Under the pieces are notes generated by a model, which ran no database searches, was not told where the DNA came from, and saw only the letters and a program-made list of their open reading frames with translations. Shown here one piece after another: positions 45,024 through 56,395 of a stretch of DNA of 64,000 bases. The position numbers and the translations under genes are program-made. How positions within the stretch are numbered: the first letter of the stretch is position 1; each line of letters opens with the position of its first letter. The DNA is from Aquarana catesbeiana (Eukaryota; Chordata; Amphibia; Anura; Ranidae), in NCBI RefSeq assembly GCF_042186555.1, contig NC_133325.1, positions 670,270,640 to 670,334,639 on the forward strand, given 5' to 3'.

Positions 45024-46509
45024 TAAGGTGTTGTCCTTGCAGCAGTCGCCCATGGTAACCGGCTTCAGCTCCATCGGGACTTCGCCTGGCTCCGTGGGAA
45101 GGTGGCAAGTAACATTTTCCCTTCGTATAGACTGTGTTGTCGTGTGTACTATCAGTGTGGGGAAGAACCACCAAGTCTCACTGCTCATGGGAAAAAATCG
45201 GCCTGGTCTTTTGACACTTCCCGCCAGTGCTGTAAGGGTTAAAACAGGCCCCAAAATGGACTCCATTACAGTTTTTGCATGCCACAGCAAGAAGGAGGCG
45301 GGCGCCACAGTTCTCAAGAAACATTTGCACCAATCCGTTGGCAGGGGGAGGAGCTCCCGCTCTGCAGAGGAGGATAAGGAAGTGCCAACACGTGTATCTG
45401 ATTATGGGTTAGTGAAGGAGATGGCGCAATTTGTGAGTGAAATGGCGGATTGGAAAAAGTACGCTCCGGGCGTCTATGTTGACCCGAGCGGCAGAAAACC
45501 TGTTGTGACGACATGCGGTACATACCGAATGGTCAGCTTGCCTTGTACACAGCCGGAGGCTATGAGTCTCTGGGATTGACTTGTGGAAAAGGTTCTGGCC
45601 TGACCACGCAGTTGAGGCCTTGGATTGTCTGTGGACGCTGCGGGGAGCATCTGTTCGAGGTTGCGACTCCAACTCTACCTCCACGGATCCTACAAGTGGA
45701 TTGGGACCAGAGCGATGCTGTCCCTTCGGAGAGTGATGTCCAAAGCCTATTGGTTGTCAACCAAGTTGTGCAGGAAGCTGCTACCTCTACCACAGCGACT
45801 ACCCCAGTATCCACCAACCACTTCGAAGGGCCAAGGCTGTGCCAGGTTGCTCGCGTTGATGACGGAGTTGCCCAAGAGAAGAGTACCGATACTGGGTAAG
45901 TCAGCAAGCAGTGAGCGTGGTGTGTCTGTGGGGGAAGTGATACCGGTGGCCGTGAAGGGAGTTGATATAGAGGTGCCAGCCAAGGCAAAAGCTAAGAGTA
46001 ATTGCCTCTCGGCCTAAGAGTGTTCGACCATCTCGGATTCAGACGTTTCATCTGATAGATTATCGGAACTCTTTTCGGACACTCTGTCTTATTCCGGGAA
46101 GTGGGGATATAGTGGTGAGGAGTTAATCAGCAATATGCAGGAAGACAAGACACCTGCTACTACTACCGCAAGTGTGCAAATTATGCTGTCAGTATGCTGT
46201 CAGCCAGTGCAGCTCCGCTGATTAGCATTGCCAGGTCCTTTGAGGAGGATCAAGGGAATCCATGGGCCCCCACAGCCCGGCCTATTACGCCTATGCCAAG
46301 ATCCAAAGCAGATCGTGACCCAGAGGTGGTTGCTGGGTATCCAGTTCAGCGTGCCCCAGATGCTCGGGTTCTATCTGGGTACGAAGACCCTAAAACCCTG
46401 CCTCGGCTGTCCAAGATCCAGCGTAGAATCATTAAGAAGCGGAGGATTATGGGTATTTTTACCCCTATATTTCTCCCCATCTGGAAGAGGAGATTCTGGT
46501 GAGGTGAGA
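45024..46509 (+). other. Internal (leader/gag-side) region of the LTR element, truncated
   Basis: Plus-strand frames of 60-130 codons run through this stretch but are broken. I do not recognise a gag, zinc-knuckle or protease domain. The longest frame (44857-45579) starts inside the LTR, so its first part is not a gene. The element ends where minus-strand gypsy sequence begins, near 46.5 kb. What gag type this was cannot be said. Confidence 0.4.
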
Positions 46510-47945
46510 CTTCCTCAGATTTACTGAATATGCGTGATAGCGCATAGGGTTTTGTGTTCTTGGATCCGGGCCTGTACATTATATGTAAGGCAAATCTAGA
46601 AAAGAATAGCGCCCACCTGGCTTGCCGGGTTTTCAACCTCTTTGCTGTTCTTAAATATTCAAGTTTCTTGTGATCTGTATAAATCAGGATTGGGTGTGCA
46701 GCCCCTTCCAGTAGGTACCTCCATTTCTCCAGGGCAGCTTTGATGGCTAGAAGTTCACGGTCCCCGACATCATAGTTCCCCTCTGCAGTTGATAGTTTGC
46801 GGGAAAAAAAGGCGACTGGATGCAACAGAGCCTTAGATTCCTGCCTCTGAGATAATATTGCTCCGACCGCTGTTTCTGAAGCGTCTACCTCTAAGATGTA
46901 AGGCAAAGCTGGATCAGGATGTTTCAGAACAGATGCGGATGTGAATAGTTTTTTTAGAGTCTCAAAAGCGGTTTGAGTTTCCGGGGACCAACAGAATCTA
47001 GTGCCTTGTTTGGTTAGTTTGGTGATGGGAGATATGATTGCTGAGAATCCTCTCATGAATTTTTGATAAAAGTTTGCAAACCCCACAAAGCGTTGAACAC
47101 CTTTCTTATCACTGGGGCTGGCCATTCCAAGATGGCCGTAACCTTTTGAGGATCCATCTGGATACCTTCGGTGGAGATGATCAGGTCCATAAATCGGATG
47201 CTTTGGCATTCAAACACGCATTTCTTAGGTTTGGCGTAAAGTCCATGTTGTCGAAAGCGACGCAGTACACTCTTGACATGCCTACGGTGATGGTCTAGAG
47301 AGGGAGAGAAGATTAGTATGTCATCAAGATAAACAACAACAAACAGATCCAAGAAATCTTGGAAGACATTGTTAATGAAGCGCTGAAAGGTAGCAGGGGT
47401 GTTGCAAAGTCCGACGGTCATTACGAGGTATTCAAAATGCCCAAACTGTGTGCGAAACGCCGTCTTCCATTCATCCCCCTCTAGTATACGGACCAGGTTA
47501 TAGGCACCTTGAAGATCCAACTTTGTGAAAATGGTGGCAGTACCCAGTCGCCAGAATAATTCAGGCACTAGTGATAGAGATTTTTAAGGGGGACTTTATG
47601 AAGCTCACAATAGTCCATGCAGGGTCGCAGCAAATGGTCTTTCTTTTCTACAAAGAAGATTCCTGCTTCAGCAGGAGACATGGAAGGGCGAATGAACCCT
47701 TTTTTGAGGTTGTCATCAATATTGTCTTTTAATGCAACAAGTTCAGACTCAGACAAGGGAAAGATTCTGCCAAAAGGAACTTCAACCCCAGGGTGGAGTT
47801 CGATTGGACAGTCATAGGCCCGATGATGAGGAAGAGTCTCTGCCCCTTTCTTGCTAAATACATCCAAAAAAGTCATGATATGCCGCTGGGATGACTTGGC
47901 AGGCTTCAGAATCTGCATCAAGACACAGCAGGGAAGGTTGGTCAT
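46510..47945 (-). pseudogene. gypsy reverse transcriptase and RNase H
   Basis: Fingers: FLDVFSKKGAETLPHHRAYD, FIRPSMSPAEAGIFFVEKKD. Palm: FTKLDLQGAYNLVRI (motif A), then VVVYLDDILIFS (motif C intact, near 47330). A frameshift follows at about 47.1 kb (ALWGLQTF versus VQRFVGFANFYQKFMR). RNase H contains LEVDASETAVGAILSQ and ILIYTDHKKLEYL, ending at the family text RPGSKNTKPYALSR. A shift near 47568 and truncation after RNase H make it inactive. It would have copied the retrotransposon RNA. Confidence 0.88.
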
Positions 47946-48600
47946 AATGGCTTTCTTGCCAGCAGTGCTGAAGGCAATAGGGAGAGAGAAACTTGATTTC
48001 TTCTGTGGCCCAGTTAATGTGCGGGTTATGAGCCTTTAACCAAGGCATGCCAAGAATGATCGGGAACAGAGGAGAAGCGATGGCATTCAAGTGTAGCAGC
48101 TCTTGGTGGTTCTTGGCAATGGTCGTGGATAGAGGGATGGTTTCGTGAGTAACCAACCCAGATTTAATGGTGGAACCATCTGCCAGATGTACAGAAAGTC
48201 TCTGAGCCTTGGGTTGGAGTGGAATGTAATGTTTTGCAGAAAAGGATAAATCTATGAAACAGCTGCAAGCTCCAGAGTCAATTAAAGTGGGAGTCTGGAT
48301 AGTTCCTCCTGGGAGCTGCAACAGAATGGGAAGAGCAAGGTGAGCAGAGTTACTGGGCAGAGATGGAGTAGAAGTGGATGTAACTGAGAGGCACTTACGG
48401 ATTTTAACTGGGCAAGAGCTCACATAATGTCCTGATCCTCCACAGTACAGACAAAGATTCAGCTGATGTCTGCGCTGGCGTTCTTCTGTCGAAAGTGAAG
48501 GGCGAATTAGGCCAAGCTGCATTGGTTCTGGTGCGTCCGGAGCGGATGCGGCAGGAGCAGTTGAGGCAGAACTGAAGGAACTGGGCACTTGGGGTAGCAT
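47854..48600 (-). pseudogene. gypsy nucleocapsid zinc knuckle and protease
   Basis: CLYCGGSGHYVSSCP (near 48450) is a CCHC zinc knuckle that binds RNA. LIDSGACSCFIDLSF (near 48280) is an aspartic protease active site (D-S-G). FPIILGMPWLKAHNPHINWA follows the protease as usual. The frame runs on to 47854 with CQVIPAAYHDFF, the usual lead-in to reverse transcriptase, then shifts. Confidence 0.85.
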
Positions 48601-48677
48601 CCATACTGGGCGTGACTGGCTAGTGGCTCGTTCTGACCTTCATTCCCTCAGACGACGGTCAATCTGGATTGACAAAT

Positions 48678-49232
48678 TTATAAGTGGCTCCAGGGTAGAG
48701 GGAACCCCCTGGCTAGTTCATCTTTGAGGGGCTCAGAAAGACCCATACGGAACTGATAACGCAGGGCAGCATCGTTCCAGTTGGTGTCGGAACTCCAGCA
48801 CCTAAATTCTGAAACGTAATCTTCCATTGCTCTGTGGCCCTGCTGAAGCGTATGAAGAGCAGCTTCTGCGGTGGTAGTTTGCTGGGGGTCTTCGTATAAC
48901 TGAGTCATGGCTTCAAAGAAGGAGACTAAGTCCGTCAAAGATGCAGCATTTTGTTCTAGAAGACGGTGAGCCCAAGCTTGCAGTTCTCCCTGTAGCAAGG
49001 AGATGACAAACCCGACCTTAGTTGCTTCCAGAGAGAAAGTGCGTGGCTGTAATGCAAAATAAAGTTCATACGCATTGTGGAAGGCTCTGAATTTGTTGCG
49101 TTCTCCAAGGAACCTCTCAGGATTCGGGACTCTGGGTTCAGGTGGAAGCATAACGACTGCAGGAACAGAAGGGATTCCCGGTGAAGGGGAGGATGCTTGA
49201 GCAGGTCCTTGAGCTGATGTGGAGGTGGACAA
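48678..49232 (-). pseudogene. gypsy gag (capsid part)
   Basis: 184 codons from an ATG (MSTSTSAQGPAQ) with a Pro-rich lead. A capsid-like domain with ERNKFRAFHNAYELYFALQP, then LEDPQQ-type text (LYEDPQQTTTAEAALHTLQQ), then MEDYVSEFRCWSSDTNWNDA and LSEPLKDELARG follow. Reading is lost near 48.69 kb, and the nucleocapsid continues in another frame. Gag would form the particle shell of the retrotransposon. Confidence 0.85.
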
Positions 49233-49274
49233 AGTCTGTATACGGCCTTCCAGCTGGGTATAACCCTCTTGTAA

Positions 49275-49690
49275 GTTCCCACACCAAAAAACTGCTGCGT
49301 ATACTCTATTTTTTTGCCAAAAAGATTATTTTAATCACCTGGAAGAGATCCCTTCCACCAACCCTTGCAGAGTGGGAACAATTGGTTAATGAAGCCCTTC
49401 TGCTTTACCAGCTTACATATTCTACTAGGGGCACTCTGAAAAGTTTAAAAAAAATATGGGATCTTTGGACCAACTCTCTCCTTACGGTTCTGGGTTCCAG
49501 ATACACCATCTTTGTAATATGTTAACTTCCTTAAGATACATTTGACTCTGTATTGTATATGTGTGCTTCATTATGTAATGGTTGTGCAATATAAGTTACA
49601 CAGGACACGGACTCTATAAAGGGTTTCAAAGAGAATTATTATTGTATTTGTTTATTTTGCAAATTAATAAACATTTAATTTAAAAGGTCT
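49275..49690 (+). pseudogene. LINE ORF2 C-terminal tail and 3' UTR
   Basis: Plus-strand LLRILYFFAKKIILITWKRS then PPTLAEWEQLVNEALLLYQL and TYSTRGTLKSLKKIWDLW is the end of an L1/Tx1 ORF2, stop TAA at 49523. AATAAA at 49666-49671 and an AT-rich end close the copy. Only about 415 bp remain. Confidence 0.75.
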
Positions 49691-49812
49691 CTGAAAGGGC
49701 TTATTCATATATTCATTCAGCGGGCAGTCTCTGCTAGAGGCAGCGCATACGTCCCTGTTCACAAGTACCTCTCAGATGACGGTCCACCAGTATACAGCTG
49801 TTGTGCACCCCC

Positions 49813-49970
49813 TAGGGCTGGATTCACACCTATGCATTTTTAGTGCTTTTTGCATTTTACAGATTTGCACTATAGAACATGTTCCATAGGAAACCATGTT
49901 AAATGGACTGTAGTGCATATCTGCAAAATGCAAAAAGCACCAAAACTGCATAAATGTGAATCAAGCCTAA
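49813..49970. mobile_element. 158-bp hairpin MITE
   Basis: TAGGGCTGGATTCACAC with tttagtgctttttgcatttt pairs with aaaatgcaaaaagcaccaaa and GTGAATCAAGCCTAA. The whole unit folds on itself. Confidence 0.7.
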
Positions 49971-51521
49971 GGAGCCGCAAGTAGAAGGAGATTCCTCACC
50001 CTGCACAGCCAGGCATACTATATCTTTACAGCACACTTGGGTCAAAGAAACAATGCAGTGTTTTGTTTTATGTTTTATTGAGGGGAATAAACTTTGATAG
50101 GGATATTATGGGATGCCCACTTGATCAAAGCAATGAAACTCTTCAGGGACACAACTATATACAGGCCGTATATACACTTCTCTTTCTACCTCCAGCACAG
50201 ATCTTTCTTGTAGAATGACATCTCCCAGGACCAGCTGGCACAGTAGCAAATGCCCTTTACAAGCAGGGATCGCGGACCCCTTTAGTAGTAAAAAAGTCCC
50301 AGTGCCCAGCTGCCCTCCTTCTGTGGCCACTGATTCAGCACCACCTCTTCAGACACCGATAGCCCACCTGGCTGCAGCTGCCCCTTTCACTAGCCCTCCT
50401 GGCTAAGACTCCACAGTCCTCCCAGACTGACTATGCATCCATCCCAGACTGCTTGCACCCAGTCCTCTCAGGCATGCCTCTCAGTCCTCTTGACTAACAC
50501 TCACCAGCCCACCTGGCTGTCTTCCTCCCTGGAGATTTGCCCGGCAGTGTTCTCTTGCTGTCCTCCACTTGCTCCCGTGCCTTTGGTGAGGACACCACTG
50601 TGTGTCGTGAAGAGGGTCCCTTTCGCACCCAAGCCCAGGCCCAAGGTCACCCCCCTAAGACTAGGGGGCACCCTCAAGGGCCACCGACAGCCTAACACTC
50701 CATCCCCAACTTCCACCCAAACTCCACTGCCCCAGCTGGGCTGACCCAGAGTATTTGAAAGGGGTCTGCCCCCCCCCCCGTAACCCATCTGTTAGAGATT
50801 GGTCAGAGCCTGCAGTGCATGCATCTCCCTGTTTATGCGCCTCGAACTGATCTTAAATGCAAGCTGATTGCACCTAAAAGAAAGCTGCATTTACTCATCA
50901 ACACAAGCCCTAAGGCCCCTTTCACGCTGCCCTGATGCGGTTTGGCTGCAGCGCGGGTGCAGCATAGTGTACCTGCAGTTTTTGTGCAGGTTACCCTCAC
51001 TTTCCTATGGAACTTCTATTCGATTGAGCGTTTTTGTGTATTTTCAGATGCAGCCTGCAGGATTTTTGGTGTACTTTCAGAAAACGCACCAAAAATGCCA
51101 GATGTAATAGAAGTCTATGGGAAAACACAGGCAACCTGCATGAAATCTATGGGGAACTTTCTCTGCACCTGAGCTGTGAACAAACCACAGCGGAGCAGTA
51201 TGAAACAACCCTAAGTCATGAAGACATGCCATTTTTCTATTAGCTAGATGCTTTTATGAATCACAGATTAGATATCTTTGGCAAGGCCCAAAGTCTATAC
51301 AGGTAATAAGAAATGCAGAAACAGCACACACAATGACAGGACCCTGCATACACAGTACCACTGCTTCATGCATGACAGCGTGAAAAGTTTCTGCTGCTGT
51401 ATGAGGGCCATACAAATTTTATTCCTGTCATGGGAAGAATGTTACTGGAGACAAAGACATGTGTACAGCACATGAAATATAACTGCTCTCTACTGAACTG
51501 TCTGATTATTAAATTACATAC
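49971..51521. other. Intronic; repeat fragments, no exon until the donor at 51521
   Basis: Bases 50.06-50.80 kb are Pro/Ser-codon-like and C-rich but have no domain. 50.91-51.23 kb starts aaggcccctttcacgctgcc, the end motif of another MITE family. No splice-supported exon. Confidence 0.35.
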
Positions 51522-51621
51522 CTGTTGACCATTAGCCAAGAGGGTTAACTTTTCAGCCCGAGCCTTTACTTTACCATAAGACAGTAAGTTCTCACCATGA
51601 TAGATTGTGTCTTCTGTGATT
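51522..51621 (-). CDS. hsd3b7: 3-beta-hydroxysteroid dehydrogenase, internal exon with catalytic Tyr-x-x-x-Lys
   Basis: This is a 100-nt internal exon reading ITEDTIYHGENLLSYGKVKA, then RAEKLTLLANGQQ. The SDR catalytic pair is present as Tyr-Gly-Lys-Val-Lys (YxxxK), followed by the AExLxLxANG helix typical of 3-beta-HSD proteins. The acceptor is a pyrimidine-rich tract ending TTTTAAG (AG at 51622-51623) and the donor is CAG|GTATGT (GT at 51521-51520). The exon begins with one base completing a split codon and ends in phase 0, which fits the exon at 37072-37234. Three 3-beta-HSD motifs in the right order, strand and phase make a chance match very unlikely. The preceding exon (the TSSxEVxGPN strand and the Rossmann fold) was not found between 51.6 and 64 kb. 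About 140 N-terminal residues are therefore missing from view. Confidence 0.8.
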
Positions 51622-52158
51622 CTTAAAACAAAAGAAACAGGAGGTTTTTAATAAATATAGATGGCAAGATATAGAATTCCACTTTTATAGCTTTAATATG
51701 GAGTCAAAACGAGTAAACCTAAAGCATTTGTTACCCTAACTCTTCATATTCCTGATATGTGCCTGCTGTACCATGTACAAGACAGTATAATTTTCTCCTT
51801 GTATTGCTTCCTTTGTATGAAATCCTTGGTGTCCGTGCTAGCCCCTTGCTTCCCTATTAAAAACTGACCACACTAAGCAAGAGAGCACAACGTGGTCAGT
51901 TCTCTAGCTCTGCTGGGGGCTCAGTGTACTCTCCTACAATGATAAGACATTCACTGGCAAGCTCAGTGTGCTGCTGCTTCTCCTCCCCCAGCTCTTATGC
52001 AGCTAAGAACAGAGGGATTGTAATCATTTCAAAAAAGGGGGAAAAGGTATTTATAATGATTTTTTTTGTATATCTATACAAAAATGTTTTGCCTTTCGTT
52101 TCTATTTTAAACTGAATGGGTTGTTTTACAAGGTAATTGTTTGCAATCACTTTAAATA
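51622..52158. other. Intronic sequence upstream of the 51522-51621 exon
   Basis: It begins with that exon's pyrimidine-rich acceptor (CCTCCTGTTTCTTTTG on the minus strand). No repeat recognised. Confidence 0.35.
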
Positions 52159-52514
52159 CCAGGTGGTATCAAAAATGTTTGAGTCAAGTTTTGTAATAAG
52201 CCAACAGATGACATGCACAGTCACAGGGAATCACCTTCATAAGTCAGTGTACCAAAAGACATCATCCTGTGTACATCGGGAGCTGTGCAACTGGTGATAT
52301 TCTTTTGTTTAATTAGTTTTTATTGAAAGAAAGAGTAGAAAAAGCATACATGTTCATTAAATCAAATAACATCCAATATACATACATGAATTGTTCGGAG
52401 AACACTTGACACGTATATAAACAAACAATAGCATACTTCTTCCTATAAGGTCTCATCAAAATAAAAAGGAAAAGGAGTAGGATAAAGTGAAGAGAAGAGA
52501 GAAGAGGCGGGAGG

Positions 52515-52560
52515 TGGACGGGGGGGGGGGGGGGGGAGACGGGGGAGGGAAGGAGGGGAG
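52515..52560 (+). repeat. G-rich run in the LINE 3' UTR (antisense strand)
   Basis: A run of 17 G followed by gggggagggaaggaggggag. It is C-rich on the LINE sense strand. It could form a G-quadruplex on the plus strand. Confidence 0.7.
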
Positions 52561-52617
52561 TAAATCTGTCCAGGTCCATAGTCCTTCATTCATTGATAAT
52601 AAAATCTATGTACAACT

Positions 52618-55600
52618 TCACGCGGGTTGAGACATAATATCCGCATACACGGTAGTATATTTGAAGGCAAACCAACAGAACCATATTTTCTTTGCTAGAT
52701 CTGATTTATTTTTTAAGGTGAGGGTTATCTCTTCCATATAGTAGACATGATCCACTTTCAGTAACCATTTGCGTAATGTTGGGATGGAAGTTTTTTTCCA
52801 GTATAAAGTAATGAGTGCCTTTGCAGCATTGAGTAAGTGTGGAGTAATTGATCTTTTATAAGGTCCAATTGGTTTACCTGTGCAATGGAACAAGACATAC
52901 CACGGGTCATTAGGAACCTCCCATCCTTGGATTTCTTTGATCCAGTGTAAAATGGTCAGCCAAAATGGACGGATCAGAGGGCAGAACCACCATATGTGGG
53001 CATGGGTTGCCCTTTCTCCACAGCCCCTCCAACACAATGGAGATGTTTGTGGGAAAAACTTATGTAGAATAACCGGCATGTAATGCCACCTTGTCAGTAG
53101 TTTGTGGTTCACTTCTGCAAGTCTGGATGCTCTGGAGGACGTGTGGGCTAAAAGAAGAATGCTGGACTTTTGGTTTGGCTGTAGTGGTTTTTGTAAATCA
53201 ACTTTCCAGTTGTATATGAACGTTGGGACGGTCGAAGAGATCAATTTAATAAAAGACTGATAAAAGTATGACACAGGTTTCTCCACTGGTTGGTCTTCTG
53301 AAAATGCAACTTCCATAGGAGATAGCTCCGCGAGAGATCTCAGAGGTTTCGGAAGAGAGCGAACAAAAGCTGCTAGTTGTCGGTACCTCCAGTGATCCAT
53401 TGCGGTGATGTTGGAGTTGGGGAGTAATGTAGACAAAGGTAGTATCCCTGATGCGTTGTTAACATGATGTAGTAGGGTGTGTGGACCAAAATTCCAAACT
53501 CGAATCCCGGGTTCGGTATTTCCAGGGGGAAAGTAGTTATGTCCGGACAGGGGAAGGAGTGGAGAGTTATATGGCCACTTAAACAGCTTACAAAGCAAGT
53601 CCCATAACATGAGAGTGGAGCGAGACAACGGTGATGTAGTTTTGGACAGACTTCTATATTTCCCCGGAATCCATATTTGTGAAGAAAGATCCGTTCTGCT
53701 GAGTTCCATTTCCAAGGACACCCATTTTTTAGAGTCCCTATGAAACTTCCAGTCAGATAGTCTTGTCAGCACAGCGGCTCTGAAGTAAGACCTCCCTCTC
53801 TCTTGGTTCTGATAGTAAGAGATCTAGGCAGCCTAGGTCTACTTCTATTCCAAACATATCTACCAATAACAGAATTAAGTAGTTTAAAAAAACCTATGGG
53901 TATACCATAAGGTATCATTTGAAACAAAAATAGCACCCTGGGCAGAATATTCATCTTGACAACTCCAATTCTACCAAACCAGGAATGGGCAGACTGAGAC
54001 CACCTCTGAAGGTCAATCCTAATCTTATTTAACAGTGGGATGTAGTTTGTACGAAATAGTGAAGTCAGTTTCGGAGTGAGGAAGACACCAAGGTACTTCA
54101 TTTTCCGCTCCTGCCAACTAAAGGGGAAAGCCTATTTTAATTGGGACACGGTAGAGTTGGGGATAGAGATATTTAAAATTTCTGATTTTGACATGTTGAT
54201 TTTGAAATTCGATACCTTGCTAAATTGTGAAAATTCTGATTATAGATTGGGTAGGGTTATCAGGGGTTGTTGCACATAAAATAGTATATCTGCATATGCA
54301 GCATACTTGTGTTCTGATTCACCTACAACTATCCCATGGATGCTTGGATTTTGTCTGACGATAGAGAGGAAGGGTTCCAATGAAAGGGCAAATAAAATTG
54401 GGGAGAGAGGGCAACCCTGGCGCGTACCGTTGTGTAAAGTAAAGGGTTTACTGAGGGAACCATTAATGCGCAGTTGTGCAGTAGGCTGTTTGTAGAGCGC
54501 TGAGATTTGAGCAATCAGAGATGGCCTTATGCCCAAATGGGTCAACGTGGATATTAGGAACTCCCAGTCCACCCTATCAAACGCCTTTTCCGGGTCAGTT
54601 GAGAGTAGAAGGGTGGTCTGGGAGACTCCACGAACATGCGAGATTAGTAGAAGAGATCTAAGCGCATTGTCTCTAGCTTCCCTGCCTGGGATAAAGCCTG
54701 TATGATCCTTAGAAATCCATTGTGGTATTAGGGGAAGGAGTCTATTGGCAATGGCCTTAGCGTATAGTTTAGCGTCAATATTGAGTAATGAAATGGGTCG
54801 GTAACTCCCGCAGTTAGTGGGGTCTTTACCCGGTTTGGGTATAACTGTGATGTGTGCATGAGTGGTCTCTGGACGGAGGTCACCACCCGAGGAAAACGCG
54901 TTAGCAGGAGCTGACAAGTGAGGTAACAAAGTGTCTGCAAAAGAATGGTAGTAGGCCACCGTAAATCCATCCGGACCCGGTGCCTTACCTGTAGCCATGG
55001 CTTTTAAAGCGACACGAAGTTCCGAGGTGGTGATCTCCCCCTCCAATGAGTTGAGTATGTCAGGAGATAGTCTAGGTAAGTTTGCCCTATGTAAGTAATC
55101 TGCTATGAGTCACTTCCTCTCCTCCTTATCTTTAATCAAGTGTTGAACCTGATATAGGTTCTGATAGATTCTCTACCTATATTAGGGGTGTCATGATACA
55201 AAGTGGATGAAGAGTTTTTAATTTTGGCTATGAAAGAGGCAGCCTTTTTTTGTTGCAGAGACCTGGCCAGCAAGCGGCCCGGTCTGTCTCCCCACTCGTG
55301 AAAACATTGCGCCACTATGCGTGCCTTTTGTTTGTGTTCCAGATGAAAAAGCGATTTCAGTTCCTCCCTCTTTGTGGTCAGGGTGTGGAAAACAGTTATC
55401 GATTGGCTAGCTTTGTGTTGTTGTTCGAGTACTCTGATTTCACTAAGTAGTTTGTTCTGTTGAAATTTACGTTCCTTTTTTTTTCCTGGCTCCCAAATCT
55501 ATAAGTTTGCCTCGTATGTGGGCTTTGTGGGCCTCTCAAAGTATCCCTGTAGATATGTCAGGTTGGGCATTCTCTTGAAAGTACAGGGCAAGTTCCTTAA

Positions 55601-56395
55601 ATATAGCTTGTTTATCAATCTCCTCGGCAAGGAGTTCCACATTAAGTTTCCAATTAGTAGATTTAAAGGGAAGGGATGGGACTTTAACAGTGATCTTAAT
55701 CGGAGCATGATCCGAGAGGGGCGAGGTTTCAGTTGAAGACCCCACTAATAAGGGCAAATGGTGATGGTCAATAAAGAACAGGTCAATTCTAGAATAAGTC
55801 TGATGGACCTGAGAATAATGCGTGAAGTCTCTTTCCCTAGGATGCATAATCCTCCAGATATCCATTAATTGAGCGTCATGTAAGGTTTTCCGAATAAACC
55901 GAAGACGCGTGTGGGGAATGCTAGATCTCCCTCTGGAAGTGTCGATAACAGGTTCCAGGGGCGTGTTAAAGTCACCGGCAAGGAGAATGCATCCATGAGA
56001 AAAGTCCCTTAATTTCTTCAGTGTGGATGAAATAAAGCCCGCCTGATTGCGATTAGGTGAATATAGAGTTGCCAAAGTACAAGGCATACCGCCCAGGATG
56101 CCCCTGAGAAACAAGTAACGACCTAGCGGATCACTTAGCATGGAATCTAATGTAAACGCAAATCCTCTACGGGACCCAATGGCCACGCCTTTGCTTTGTG
56201 AACATCCGAAAGACCATAATACCACGTGGGATAGTGATGTGAATGAAGTTTAACATTTGTGGTAAGCGTAAGATGTGTCTCCTGCAAGAAAATCACGTCC
56301 CCCTGCAGGCGACCTAGTTCTCTGTACAAGTTGTGCCTTTTACCGGGAGCGTGTAACCCCCGTACATTAATAGAAATTAAATTTACCTTAGCCAT
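52618..56395 (-). pseudogene. LINE ORF2 (endonuclease and reverse transcriptase)
   Basis: Starts MAKVNLISINVRGLHAPGKR at 56395. Endonuclease motifs are LQETH, TLYSPNRNQAG, LLAGDFNTPL and LSDHAPI. Reverse transcriptase motifs are GKAPGPDGF, GSYRPISLLNID, STDPEKAFDRVDW (motif A) and NGTRQGCPLSPILFALSLEP. Motif C reads AAYADILFYVQ at about 54.28 kb: one Asp codon of YADD is missing. The C-terminal domain has CWRGCGERATHAHIWWFCP near 53.0 kb. Frameshifts lie near 56.2, 55.5-55.05, 54.2 and 53.77 kb. Endonuclease and reverse transcriptase would nick and copy at the target; this copy is inactive. Confidence 0.9.

Larger units (their letters stand above)
46510..49282 (-). mobile_element. Sushi-type Ty3/gypsy retrotransposon, no LTRs, no integrase
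   Basis: Minus strand order is gag, zinc knuckle, protease, reverse transcriptase, RNase H. Gag text (PNPERFLGERNKFRAFHNAY, KVGFVISLLQGE) is the Sushi/chromovirus type also seen in domesticated PEG10/RTL genes. The 3' half (integrase) is missing, the element ending against the plus-strand LTR element. The 5' edge abuts a LINE tail at 49.28 kb. Confidence 0.85.

Noticed and set aside
44857..45579. 240-codon plus-strand frame as a gene
   Set aside because: It starts inside the LTR, crosses the primer-binding site and shows no recognisable domain.
50433..50744. 103-codon Pro/Ser-rich frame
   Set aside because: C-rich composition, no motif, no splice sites, and antisense frames are equally open.
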